This document shows positions 26,338 to 35,288 of a DNA stretch of 55,112 bases, one piece after another. Location of the stretch: contig JAFUFW010000029.1 in assembly GCA_017469685.1 (NCBI GenBank), forward strand, positions 1-55,112, written 5' to 3'. The notes beneath the pieces were generated by a model. It searched no databases and had not been told where the DNA came from. It worked only from the letters and a program-made list of their open reading frames with translations. The first letter of the stretch is position 1. The number at the start of each line of letters is the position of its first letter. The stretch comes from Bacteroidaceae bacterium (GTDB taxonomy: Bacteria; Bacteroidota; Bacteroidia; Bacteroidales; Bacteroidaceae). A program made the position numbers and the translations under genes.

Positions 26338-29300
26338 CTAATTGCCCTCAGCCGAATCAGTCTGCTCCTTGAGCGATGCGAGATAGTCCTTCGGCAGCAC
26401 TCCGAACTTAGCCCTGAAGCATTTGGCGAAGTAGGAGCTGGAAGTGAAACCCACCTGATCAGCCACCTCGATGATGCGGTGGCCTTGACGCAGCAGTTGT
26501 GCTGCACGCTCGAGGCGTTGCGTCTTCATGTAGTCGACGGGCGTCATGTCGGTGAGCGCCTTTATCTTTCTGTAGAAGCTGCTTCGGCTCATGTTCATCT
26601 GCTCGGCCAGGACGTCGATAGAGAACTCCTCGTCGCGCATGTTTCGGCGCACAAGTTCCTGCAGGCGCTCCATGAACTGGATGTCCTGCTGATTGAGTCC
26701 GAAGTCGGCATCTCCGCCCACGGCCGCTTCAGCTCCGTCCACCTGCCTCATCCGCTCATAGAATCGCTGTCGCATGCGCAGGAGGCTCGTAATCTGCAGG
26801 TGTAGCTGTTTCATCGAGAAGGGTTTCTCGAGATAGATGTCGGCACCGCTTTGCATACCCTCGAGCTTGGCCTCTACGGTGGTCTTAGCCGTCAGCAGGA
26901 TCACAGGCAGGTGGGAGTATCTGATGTCCGACTTGAGCTGTCGGCAGAGTTCGTTGCCGTCCATGCGCGGCATCATGACGTCAGAGACGATAACATCCAT
27001 GTCGTGGTGTTTCAGCAGGTCGAGCGCTTCGACGCCGTCGTGGGCCTTCATGACGTGGAACCATTTGCGCAGGCCGTCGGCAGTGGCGCGCAGAAGCTCG
27101 TCGTTGTCCTCGACAAGGAGAATGCGGAACGAACGTTTTGAATCGATGGAATCGGCGTTTTTTGCATCTTCGCTGTCATTCGCCACTGCCGACTCCGGCT
27201 CCTTGAGCTCATCGGCCGCCGTCTCGTCGGTGCGCAAGGGCAATGTGAGAGTGAAGTTGGAACCTCCGCCTACGGCATCGCTGTAGCTTATGTCGCCGCC
27301 GTGGGCCGTAGAGAGCATCTTGGCGTACGAGAGTCCGAGGCCCGTGCCGAGGTGTGCAGCTGTGGCATCGCCTGCTATCTGGTAGTAGACGTCGAAGATG
27401 CGGTCGCGCTCTTCCTCGGGCACGCCGGGGCCGTCGTCGATGACGGAGATGACAAAGCGCTCGTCGTCTGGCTGATCCAGGCGCAGAATGACCTCTGAGC
27501 GGGCGTACTTGAGAGCGTTGCCCAGCAGGTTCATCAGCACCTTCGACACTTTGTCACCGTCGATCGAGGTCAGCACTGGAGCCTCTGGCAACTGCAGCTG
27601 CAGCGAGAGACCCTGCACCTTCATGGGATCCTTGAACTGGCGATAGATGCCGTCGAGCAGGGCGCCCACGTCGCACGTCCTCATTTGCAGCTTTATACTG
27701 CCGTCGGATTCGGCCTTCTGGAAGTCGAGCAACTGGTTGGTGATGCCGAGCAGGTAGTTGGTGTTGCGGCGTATGGCGTGCAGGTGTATGCGGTCGTCGT
27801 CGCTGAGGTCGCTCTCCTCCATCTGCTCCAGTGGCAGGTTGATGAGGCTGAGGGGGGTACGAATCTCGTGAACGAGATTGATGAAGAAGTCGATTTTCGA
27901 CTGGAACGTGTCCTTCTCCTGCCGCAGCTTGTACTCTTCCATCCGAGCCTCGTATGTGCGCTGCACACGCCTCTGCAGCCATTTGAACAGCAAGAATGCG
28001 AGGGCTGCCAGGCCTATGGCGTAGACGACATAAGCCCACGGCGTGCGGTACCAAGGCGGCAGCACGATGATGCGCAGGCGTGCATAGCGCTGAGGGTCAT
28101 TGATGCCGGCTTCGCGAAGCAGGAAGGTGTAGTTGCCCGAAGGCAGGTTGGAGTAGGTAGCCTCGTACCCTACGGAGCCGCGGGCCCAGGTATGGTCGAA
28201 CCCGTCCATCATATATTCGTAGTTCACCAGTGTGAGGCCGCTGAAACGTGGCGAGGCAAAGTGTAGCGTGAAGTGGTTGTCGGTGTATGGCAGGCGTATG
28301 GCGTCGCAGATATAGAGCGGATGGTTGAGCCCGAGGCGCTCGAGCTCGGCCTGACTGTTCTCGGTATTGGGGAAGCTTATGCTTCTGATGTAGATGGGGC
28401 GCGCCACAGCCGTGACGGCGAAGCGCCGGGGATCCAAGCTTACGAGCTCGCCCGCTACACTGGCGAAGATGCGGCCGTCGGCCGTGCGGCAACATACGTT
28501 CCACGGGCTTTGGGCGTGGCTGTCGAAGTGTATGATGTCGAGTTGCACGCCGCCGTCCGGGTTGACGCGCGCGAAACCATTCTCTGTGCCAAGCCACAGG
28601 CTGCCTTCTCCGTCATCCTGGATGAAGTATATCTGCTCGCGCTGCAGGGGTGTGTCGGGCGAGCCGAAACGCTCGAAGCCGTCGCTCTGTGGTACGTAGC
28701 TGCAAAGCCCCCCGCCCTTCGTGGCTACCCATACGGTGCCTCGGCTGTCACAGGCCACGCTCGTCACGGTGTTGTTAGGCAGCGAGCGGGCATCATCTAT
28801 GAGGGCCTGATAGGCCGCGAATGCGCTTGCGCCCTTGCGCTTCACGAGGAGTCCGTGTCCGTCAGTGGCCACCCAAATACCACCCTCGCGGTCCTCCATC
28901 ATGTCGGTAATGCCCGTCATGGAGCTGATCTCCGAGAAAAACATGAAATGGTCCTGGGCGCGATCGTAGAGGCGAAGCCCCCAACTGGTGCCGACGTAGA
29001 TGTTACCGGCGCTGGAACGCAGGAGGCTCGTCACTTCGTTCGAGGCTATGGTGTAGGGGTGGTCGGCCGAATACGTGTAGTGGCGGAGCGTTTCGCGGCT
29101 CATGTCCAGAACGTAGAGGCCATCGTTGCGAGTGCCTATCCAAAGGTCGTCGCCATCCTCGAGCAGAGCGCACACCTCCTTGAGCTTTGAAGTCATGGCC
29201 TGCGGCTGGTGGAACGCGGCGGTCCCGGGGTCGCATACGTAGAGCCCGCTCTCAGTGCCCGCCCAGATACGGCCGTCGTGGGTGCTGCAGACGGAGAGGA

Positions 29301-30345
29301 TGCGGTTGCGTAGGCTGTGGGCATTGGCCGGTATCGACAGGATGTCGAGGCCTTGAGGTATGGCGGGCTGCATGTTGACGCCGCCCCGCTCGGTGAGGAT
29401 CCACAGCGTGCCGTCGTCGGAAGCCAGAAGCCCGTTCACGCAATCATCGCTCAGCGCAGCCACGACCGACAGGGGGTCGTCGAGGCGCGAGAGGCTGCCA
29501 TCGTCGAGCCTATAGACAAACAGGCCATGGTCGGTCCCGAGCAGGAGCTCGGTATCGCGGGCCATCAGCGAGCGGACATAGGAAACACCGCCGCCGAGCG
29601 GCACGGGGTCGAGCTCCTGCCGCTCGACATTAAGGCTGAAGAGGCCCTTGTTGGAGCCTACGAAGATACGGCTGCCGACGTTCTCGACACACATGTCGCT
29701 CTTGTCGACGACAAAGCCCGGCACCTCATACTGATGCTGAAAGTGCCCATCCTGATTGTAGACGAGCAATTGGCCGTCGAGCGAAACCAGATAGACGAGG
29801 CCGTCGGTGCCTATCGTCAGGTCGGAAATGAAGCCGTTGTGCCGGCTGTCCTGCTTGAGGATTGATGTTGCCGTGTCGTAGAGGAAGAGCCCCTGGCCTT
29901 GGGTACAGATCCAGATAAGGCCGTTCTGCGTACGCTCCATCTTGCTGACGGTGCAGCTTATGGGCACGCCGTAGCGCGTCTGGACGTCGAAGCGTGCGAA
30001 CGAGTTGTCGGCGCGGCTATAGACGTAGAGGCCGAAGTCTCCGCCAAGCCAGATGTTGCCCTCGTGCTCGAAGAGCGACGTGATGAGGTTGTTCTCGAAG
30101 GCCGAACCGTAGCTCACCATGTTGCGGTAGACTGTGTTGTTCTGGCCGTCGAAGCAGTTGAGGCCGTTGGCCGTGCCTATCCACATGAAGCCATAGCTGT
30201 CCTGCAGGGCGCAGAGCACGCGGTTGTCTGAGAGGCCATTGGCGGTCATGTAGCTGCGGAAGCCGTAGGGGGCGGCCTGCACCGTCAGTGCCGTCAGAGC
30301 CACCAGGGCGCTTATCTTAAGTCGTGCGATTAAGTTCGAACTCAT
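26338..30345 (-). CDS. Hybrid two-component system sensor-regulator (HTCS)
   Basis: This 1335-residue fusion is the typical PUL regulator. A signal peptide is followed by two Reg_prop propellers in the periplasm (repeats such as GFMWIGTANGLNCFDG and GSLWLGTENGFARV). A Y_Y_Y domain comes next (about 690-765; YEYMMDGFDHTW), then a transmembrane helix (about 770-795; VVYAIGLAALAFLLF). The HisKA contains His826 (VHEIRTPLSL), and the HATPase contains DDGPGVPEEERDRIFDVYY and GTGLGLSYAK. The receiver has Asp1122 (IVSDVMMPRMDG), and an AraC-type HTH ends the protein (MSRSSFYRKIKALTDMTPVDYM, IIEVADQVGFTSSSYFAKCF). It should bind a released oligosaccharide and activate the flanking operons. All phosphotransfer residues are present. 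Confidence 0.95.
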   Translation of the reverse strand: MSSNLIARLKISALVALTALTVQAAPYGFRSYMTANGLSDNRVLCALQDSYGFMWIGTANGLNCFDGQNNTVYRNMVSYGSAFENNLITSLFEHEGNIWLGGDFGLYVYSRADNSFARFDVQTRYGVPISCTVSKMERTQNGLIWICTQGQGLFLYDTATSILKQDSRHNGFISDLTIGTDGLVYLVSLDGQLLVYNQDGHFQHQYEVPGFVVDKSDMCVENVGSRIFVGSNKGLFSLNVERQELDPVPLGGGVSYVRSLMARDTELLLGTDHGLFVYRLDDGSLSRLDDPLSVVAALSDDCVNGLLASDDGTLWILTERGGVNMQPAIPQGLDILSIPANAHSLRNRILSVCSTHDGRIWAGTESGLYVCDPGTAAFHQPQAMTSKLKEVCALLEDGDDLWIGTRNDGLYVLDMSRETLRHYTYSADHPYTIASNEVTSLLRSSAGNIYVGTSWGLRLYDRAQDHFMFFSEISSMTGITDMMEDREGGIWVATDGHGLLVKRKGASAFAAYQALIDDARSLPNNTVTSVACDSRGTVWVATKGGGLCSYVPQSDGFERFGSPDTPLQREQIYFIQDDGEGSLWLGTENGFARVNPDGGVQLDIIHFDSHAQSPWNVCCRTADGRIFASVAGELVSLDPRRFAVTAVARPIYIRSISFPNTENSQAELERLGLNHPLYICDAIRLPYTDNHFTLHFASPRFSGLTLVNYEYMMDGFDHTWARGSVGYEATYSNLPSGNYTFLLREAGINDPQRYARLRIIVLPPWYRTPWAYVVYAIGLAALAFLLFKWLQRRVQRTYEARMEEYKLRQEKDTFQSKIDFFINLVHEIRTPLSLINLPLEQMEESDLSDDDRIHLHAIRRNTNYLLGITNQLLDFQKAESDGSIKLQMRTCDVGALLDGIYRQFKDPMKVQGLSLQLQLPEAPVLTSIDGDKVSKVLMNLLGNALKYARSEVILRLDQPDDERFVISVIDDGPGVPEEERDRIFDVYYQIAGDATAAHLGTGLGLSYAKMLSTAHGGDISYSDAVGGGSNFTLTLPLRTDETAADELKEPESAVANDSEDAKNADSIDSKRSFRILLVEDNDELLRATADGLRKWFHVMKAHDGVEALDLLKHHDMDVIVSDVMMPRMDGNELCRQLKSDIRYSHLPVILLTAKTTVEAKLEGMQSGADIYLEKPFSMKQLHLQITSLLRMRQRFYERMRQVDGAEAAVGGDADFGLNQQDIQFMERLQELVRRNMRDEEFSIDVLAEQMNMSRSSFYRKIKALTDMTPVDYMKTQRLERAAQLLRQGHRIIEVADQVGFTSSSYFAKCFRAKFGVLPKDYLASLKEQTDSAEGN

Positions 30346-30390
30346 TCGTGCAAGCTTGTATGTTTTCTAAATATTGAGTCTATTCCAGCG

Positions 30391-30398
30391 CAAAGATA
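30391..30398 (-). promoter_or_regulatory. Candidate -7 element of the HTCS gene
   Basis: The minus strand reads TATCTTTG, a match to TAnnTTTG, about 45 bp before the HTCS start codon. No clear -33 is seen in the A-rich sequence beyond it. Confidence 0.5.
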
Positions 30399-30537
30399 GG
30401 CATAAAAGTAAAAGTGGAGAAAGGAAAAGAGAAAAAAAGAAAGCCCGGAAAGCAATAAGACAGGCGAAATTGCGCTATTTAATCTGTAGTTTTCTATTTT
30501 TGACCTGTTATTACTCCTATGGCGGCCTCGAAGAGGC

Positions 30538-30545
30538 TACCTTTG
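30538..30545 (+). promoter_or_regulatory. Candidate -7 element of the GH43 gene
   Basis: TACCTTTG matches TAnnTTTG, 31 bp before the GTG start at 30577. A second candidate (TATTTTTG, 30495-30502) lies upstream. The HTCS could act in this 231-bp divergent region. Confidence 0.5.
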
Positions 30546-30576
30546 CATTATCGGAAACAACAAAAACCATATAACC

Positions 30577-31815
30577 GTGAAGAAAAATCTTATTGCACTC
30601 CTGCTTCTGCTTGCCACGACCGCCAGCGCACAGCATCAGTACTCAAACCCGGTCGTCGACCGCAGCCTGCCCGACCCCACCGTGATCCGCGTGGGCAACT
30701 ACTTCTATCTCTACGCCACCGAGGACATCCGCAACGTGCCCATCTACATGTCGCGCGACCTCGTTCGCTGGCAGTACATTGGCACATGCTTCACCGAGGC
30801 TACGCGCCCACAGATGGTTCCCGGCGGCGGCATCTGGGCTCCGGACATCAACCAGATAGGCGATAAGTTTGTGCTCTACTACTCCAAGAGCACATGGGGC
30901 GGCGAATGGGAGTGCGGTATAGGCGTGGCCACGGCCCGCACGCCCCGTGGTCCGTTCACCGACGTAGGCAAGCTGTTCATCAGCAACGAGATTGACGTAC
31001 AGAACAGCATCGACCCGTGCTACTTCGAGGAGGACGACGGGCGTAAATATCTCTTCTGGGGAAGCTTCCGCGGCATCTATGCCATAGAGCTCTCAGACGA
31101 CGGTCTGAGCGTGAAGCCCGGTGCCGAGAAGGTGAGGGTTGCAGGCACCTACACTGAAGCCACCATGATCATCAAGCGCGACGGCTACTACTATCTCATT
31201 GGCTCTGCAGGCAGCTGCTGCGAAGGCATCAACAGCACCTATCGCCTCGTAGTGGCCCGGTCAGAGAACCTGCTCGGCCCGTATGTCGACAAAGCCGGAC
31301 AGCGAGCGCTCGACAACCATTTCGTCCAGATGCTCACCAAGAGCAAGTATGTCGTCGGTCCGGGCCACTGCTCTGAAATCGTACAGGACGATGCAGGCCA
31401 GGATTGGATCTTCTACCACGGCTTCGACGCCAGCGACCCCGATGCCGGCCGCAAATTGTACATGGACCGCATACAGTGGGTCAACGGTTGGCCGACAATC
31501 CAAAGCCGAATACCCTCGACGACGGCCGACGCTCCACTTTTCGGTTCTGCCGTCGACGTGGACGACTTGCCCGAGGAGGCAGAGGGTTTCAGCGTGAAGC
31601 CCCGCTCAGTGCGCGACAGCTTCTCGATCCGTTCCACCAGCGACTACTCTACCTTCCGCTGGAAGATGTTGAACCTCCAGGGCAAGGTTGTCAAGCAGGG
31701 CAAGGGCAAGCGCGAGGCTCGCGTCAGCGTCAGCGATGTGCCCGAAGGCATGTACGTGGTCAACGTGAAGAGCAAAAAAGGCCAGACAAGCCAGAAAATA
31801 CTGCGCACGCCGTGA
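30577..31815 (+). CDS. GH43 glycoside hydrolase (arabinanase-like) with Por-type C-terminal sorting domain
   Basis: The start is GTG; MKKNLIALLLLLATTASAQ then makes a perfect signal peptide. All three GH43 catalytic residues are visible: Asp33 (SLPDPTVI), Asp146 (NSIDPCYF) and Glu194 (TYTEATMI). The GSCCEGINSTYRLVVARS stretch resembles the endo-arabinanase side of GH43, so alpha-L-arabinosidase or a related activity is likely, but specificity cannot be read. Residues about 335-412 form a Por secretion (type IX) C-terminal domain (FRWKMLNLQGKVVKQGKG...GMYVVNVKSKKGQ). It is divergent from the HTCS gene, and a new promoter follows before the next gene. Confidence 0.85.
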   Translation: MKKNLIALLLLLATTASAQHQYSNPVVDRSLPDPTVIRVGNYFYLYATEDIRNVPIYMSRDLVRWQYIGTCFTEATRPQMVPGGGIWAPDINQIGDKFVLYYSKSTWGGEWECGIGVATARTPRGPFTDVGKLFISNEIDVQNSIDPCYFEEDDGRKYLFWGSFRGIYAIELSDDGLSVKPGAEKVRVAGTYTEATMIIKRDGYYYLIGSAGSCCEGINSTYRLVVARSENLLGPYVDKAGQRALDNHFVQMLTKSKYVVGPGHCSEIVQDDAGQDWIFYHGFDASDPDAGRKLYMDRIQWVNGWPTIQSRIPSTTADAPLFGSAVDVDDLPEEAEGFSVKPRSVRDSFSIRSTSDYSTFRWKMLNLQGKVVKQGKGKREARVSVSDVPEGMYVVNVKSKKGQTSQKILRTP

Positions 31816-31852
31816 AAAAGAAAAGATTTTTGCATTTCTTGGCCGAGAATTC

Positions 31853-31884
31853 TTGTTCGCAAGTATAATTAATGTTTATCTTTG
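31853..31884 (+). promoter_or_regulatory. Bacteroidetes-type promoter of the 989-residue protein gene
   Basis: TTG (31853-31855) and TATCTTTG (31877-31884) are 21 bp apart, about 70 bp before the start codon at 31954. The gene therefore appears to be its own transcription unit. Confidence 0.65.
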
Positions 31885-31953
31885 CCTCGTCAAAGAATTG
31901 CAAGCAGCATAATTGCAAATAACTAATTACTCACCAATAAACAGTTTTCAACT

Positions 31954-34923
31954 ATGAAGAAACTCCTACTCATCGCGCTGGCTCTCATGGGTGCAACGAA
32001 CATGAGCGCACAGCTGACCGAGTCGCCTTGGACCGGCTCGGAAGTGAAAGAAGGTACATTCTACCTCTACAATGTTGAGTCTGGTATGTGGCTGCAGCAC
32101 AACCGCCGCGACAGAAGCCGCTGGACCACCTCCGCACAGTTAGGTCCTCATGGGTTCGATGTCGATCTCGTACAGATTGACGAAAACCACTGGCAGATCG
32201 ACCCCAAGTTCGGGCACAACCACAGCCTCAACGGTTACGATGACTACGGCTACATGGACACTGGCCGTGACGTCACACCATGGATCTTCAGCAAGACAGA
32301 AAAAGGCTATACCATCGCTACCGACGAGGAGACTGGCGCGCTCTACGTGATTTCAGCTGCTGAGCTGGGCGATGATTTCGCTGGCATCGACGATGGCTGG
32401 TACATCGACAACCTGGGCTGGCCTGAATACTCGACATGGCAGCTCGTGACCAAGGAAGAGCGCATGGCTGACCTCGAGAAGGCCACCAAGGCTGAGCCTA
32501 AGGATGCCACATGGCTTATCGGCGGCTGGGACTTTGCTAATCAGGACGACCGTAACGCCAAATGGCAAAACGAACTTACAGGTTCGGGCTCAGGTGTTGC
32601 CTTCCGTGATGGCTTTGGCGGCTGGATAGCCAACCGCGCTGCAGAAGTATGGAACGGCGGTCATGGCGATTACTACCAGATTGTCACCGGTCTGCCCAAC
32701 GGAACCTATGGTCTCACCGTTCAGGGTTACTATCGTGATGGAGGTACTGGCGGCGTTTATGAAAAGTTCGTCAGCGGCACAGAAGAAATCCGTGCGTGGT
32801 ACTTCGCCAACGATGTTCAGCAGCCCTTCATGTCGATTTGCGACAATGGCGCAACCGAGGAGGTTGATAATTTCTTCCTCTCCACCAGTGGATTCTATGG
32901 TCCTGGAGATGGCGGCGATGCTCTGCCCCGCGCAGCCAATGCCTTCTATGCCGGCTACTACAAGAATCCCGAGATTAAAGTCGTAGTCACCGACGGCACC
33001 CTCCGCATCGGTATTCGCAAGGATTCTGATACGAGCGACGACTGGCTCTGCTTCGACAACTTCGAACTGACCTACTACGGCTCCGACATCGACCTCTCTG
33101 AGGTTCTCGCCAACCTGCAGAACACTCTCGATGAGGCTAACGCCTACGAAGGCACCGTACTGCCCGTGCTGGCAGAAGCTAAGAGCGCAGGCGAAGCTGC
33201 CCTGTCATCATCTGACGCTGCTGCTATCGCTCAAGCAACCACCAACCTGCAGCAAGCCCTCACCGCTGCCAAGGCTATGAACGCAGCCCTTGCAAGCGCT
33301 GAAGAGACAGCAGGTGCCGAGTGGGTTCCCAACTTCTTCAAGACCGCTCTGGCTGAGGCTCAGACTGCCAAGGATGCTACCGAGGCTGCCGCCGTCAGCG
33401 AGGCTGCCGCCACACTGGTGACCGCCGTCAACGACGCCAATGCCTCTATCGACATCCGCAAATTCTACTTCGCAACAGTGCCTTTCGCACGCCAGGACGG
33501 CGTAGCTGAGAGCGTCATCAGCGAGACACAGCCCGTGATTGAAGCCAGCGAGAGCCGCGGCGCAATGAACGATGCACTCGAGACTCTGCGCACTCAGCGC
33601 AAGATTGCCGTGGCTGAGAAGCATGAGGACGTCTTCGCAGGTGTTGAGCCTGCCGACGGCGACCCCATCGCCCGCGACAACGACTTCTACGTCTACAACG
33701 TCGGCCTGAAGCGCTTCCTCTGCGGCGGCGGCGATTGGGGTGCACACGCCTACGTAGGCTTCCCCGGCGTAGAAGTGACCCTCATCTACGACTTCGCACA
33801 ATCTGAGGGCAATCCCGACGAGGGCATTGAAGCCAAGGAGTGGGAAGGCTACCAGATTGACACCCACCTGAACAACGGCGGCGAGAACGAGTTCCTCAAC
33901 TATGGAGGCTACATGGATACCGGCAGCCGCGACCTTTGGGAGTTCGTACCCGTTGAGGGCAAGCCCGGCGTCTACAATATCGCCCGTGCCAACGGCGAGA
34001 CCAACGAGGCTGGCCAGCGTATGCTCCTCGGCTATCGCGACGGCACCTACGGCAACATCGACACCGACATGTACGGCGAGAGCAACCCCAACAACCAGTG
34101 GAAGCTCGTGACCCGCGCCGAGCGCGACGCACTGCTCAAGACCGCTACTGCCGACAAACCTCAGGATGCCTCCTACAAGATTGAATGCCCGAACTTCAAC
34201 CAGCGCGAGGACGACCAGGCCTGGGTACACGACACCGGTACCATCTGGGGCCGCGGCGGCAACAATAAGGACTTCGCATTCGAATGCTGGAATTCATCAG
34301 CCCTCGACCTCTCACAGGTGGTCTATGACCTCGAACCAGGTTGGTATGTGCTCTCTGCTCAAGGTTTCTACCGCGAGGGCGACCACGAATATCAGACTTG
34401 GGCTATCGGCAGCGGTGGCGAGGTTCTGCATGAAGCCATCCTCGTGGCCGACTTCGAAGAGTTGGCCATGATGAACATCACTGACGAGATTGACAAGGCA
34501 CCTGGTCTGGGCTCACAGATTCGCGTAGCCGAAGAGCTCAACGAGAATGGTGATGCTGTGCGCGTGGACAACGGTGGCTACTACGTAGGTGAATATCCCT
34601 ACTGGTGCTGGCAGGCTTGCGACTACTTCGAGTCGGGTCTCTACAAGCATCAGCTCAAGGTGAAAGTGGACAACAGCGGCACCTTGCAGATCGGAGTCAT
34701 CAAGAACCACGAGCAGGCTCGCGACTGGGTTGTCGTTGACAACTTCCGCCTGACCTACTACGGCACCGAGGAGCCCGACATTGACGGCGTAGAGGCCGTG
34801 CGCGACGAGCTCGCATCGCAGAAGAGTGCCGACAACGCCATCTACACCATCGCCGGCCAGCGTGTAAGCAAGGCCGCACGCGGTCTGTACATCAAGAACG
34901 GCCGCAAGGTGGTTGTCAAGTAA
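31954..34923 (+). CDS. Large secreted modular glycan-binding-like protein
   Basis: The 989-residue protein has a signal peptide (about 1-20, ending MSAQ) and no enzyme motif I can recognise. Order of parts: a YLYNVESGMWLQHN module (about 30-180), jelly-roll 1 (about 188-376; GGWDFANQDD to CFDNFELTYYG), Ala-rich FIVAR-like helices (about 380-565), a second FYVYNVGLKRFLCGGGDWGAH module (about 575-735), jelly-roll 2 (about 738-936; CPNFNQRED to DNFRLTYYG) and the tail IYTIAGQRV...GLYIKNGRKVVVK. From the second module on it parallels the PI-PLC protein, so it looks like the same scaffold without the catalytic domain and dockerin. Probable surface binding protein. A strong terminator follows. Confidence 0.7.
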   Translation: MKKLLLIALALMGATNMSAQLTESPWTGSEVKEGTFYLYNVESGMWLQHNRRDRSRWTTSAQLGPHGFDVDLVQIDENHWQIDPKFGHNHSLNGYDDYGYMDTGRDVTPWIFSKTEKGYTIATDEETGALYVISAAELGDDFAGIDDGWYIDNLGWPEYSTWQLVTKEERMADLEKATKAEPKDATWLIGGWDFANQDDRNAKWQNELTGSGSGVAFRDGFGGWIANRAAEVWNGGHGDYYQIVTGLPNGTYGLTVQGYYRDGGTGGVYEKFVSGTEEIRAWYFANDVQQPFMSICDNGATEEVDNFFLSTSGFYGPGDGGDALPRAANAFYAGYYKNPEIKVVVTDGTLRIGIRKDSDTSDDWLCFDNFELTYYGSDIDLSEVLANLQNTLDEANAYEGTVLPVLAEAKSAGEAALSSSDAAAIAQATTNLQQALTAAKAMNAALASAEETAGAEWVPNFFKTALAEAQTAKDATEAAAVSEAAATLVTAVNDANASIDIRKFYFATVPFARQDGVAESVISETQPVIEASESRGAMNDALETLRTQRKIAVAEKHEDVFAGVEPADGDPIARDNDFYVYNVGLKRFLCGGGDWGAHAYVGFPGVEVTLIYDFAQSEGNPDEGIEAKEWEGYQIDTHLNNGGENEFLNYGGYMDTGSRDLWEFVPVEGKPGVYNIARANGETNEAGQRMLLGYRDGTYGNIDTDMYGESNPNNQWKLVTRAERDALLKTATADKPQDASYKIECPNFNQREDDQAWVHDTGTIWGRGGNNKDFAFECWNSSALDLSQVVYDLEPGWYVLSAQGFYREGDHEYQTWAIGSGGEVLHEAILVADFEELAMMNITDEIDKAPGLGSQIRVAEELNENGDAVRVDNGGYYVGEYPYWCWQACDYFESGLYKHQLKVKVDNSGTLQIGVIKNHEQARDWVVVDNFRLTYYGTEEPDIDGVEAVRDELASQKSADNAIYTIAGQRVSKAARGLYIKNGRKVVVK

Positions 34924-34949
34924 ACGAACAGACTACATTTGCATACATG

Positions 34950-34979
34950 AAAAGGGAGGCCGACCGGCCTCCCTTTTTT
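34950..34979 (+). terminator. Strong intrinsic terminator
   Basis: AAAAGGGAGGCC pairs with GGCCTCCCTTTT over a GACC loop and runs into six T residues, 26 bp after the stop codon of the 989-residue protein gene. The A-run on the left would also serve the other strand. Confidence 0.9.
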
Positions 34980-35002
34980 GTGGCCTCAGGCAGGGGGTAG
35001 AA

Positions 35003-35082
35003 AACCCTTAAGGGTTCCGGGCATAACCCTTAAGGGTTCGGCGGATAACCCTTAAGGGTTTTGGCCGAAAGGCTTAAGGGTT
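35003..35082. repeat. Array of four palindromes at a 22-bp period
   Basis: The 14-bp palindrome AACCCTTAAGGGTT is perfect at 35003-35016, 35025-35038 and 35047-35060. A fourth, imperfect copy (GGCTTAAGGGTTT) is centred at 35075/35076. Centre-to-centre spacing is exactly 22 bp each time, close to two helical turns, while the spacer sequences differ. Cooperative binding of a dimeric regulator is a natural reading. Confidence 0.85.
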
Positions 35083-35216
35083 TCCAGCGCAAGGGTCAAG
35101 GCCTCGGCCACTCGGCCCGGAGCGCGGGCGAGCACACAAATTGTTCAATCCGACGCAAAAATCTTTTCAATCTCACCTCCTCGCGCGTCGCGGGCGAAAA
35201 ATAATGTAGCCATGTT

Positions 35217-35247
35217 TTGCTCGTTACGAATGAATGGGCTATTTTTG
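35217..35247 (+). promoter_or_regulatory. Promoter of the CotH-GH43-DUF4965 operon
   Basis: TTG (35217-35219) and TATTTTTG (35240-35247), 20 bp apart, match the Bacteroidetes consensus. They lie 41 bp before the chosen start at 35289 and about 140 bp after the palindrome array. This also argues against the longer frame beginning at 35217. Confidence 0.65.
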
Positions 35248-35288
35248 CAGCACAATCGCCGACTTGGCGGCGAAGGGTTAAGAAAGAA

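Larger units (their letters stand above)
34980..35288. other. 309-bp intergenic region with operator-like array and promoter
   Basis: No gene is seen here. It contains four CCCTTAAGGG-type palindromes (35003-35082) and a consensus promoter (35217-35247). The segment between them (about 35083-35205) shows no clear feature. Confidence 0.7.

Noticed and set aside
35003-35082. CRISPR-like array from the evenly spaced palindromes
   Set aside because: Repeats are only 14 bp with 8-bp spacers, far too short for CRISPR, and no cas gene is present.
35217-35288. Upstream extension of the CotH protein from 35217
   Set aside because: It overlaps the consensus promoter and would precede the signal peptide with 24 hydrophilic residues.
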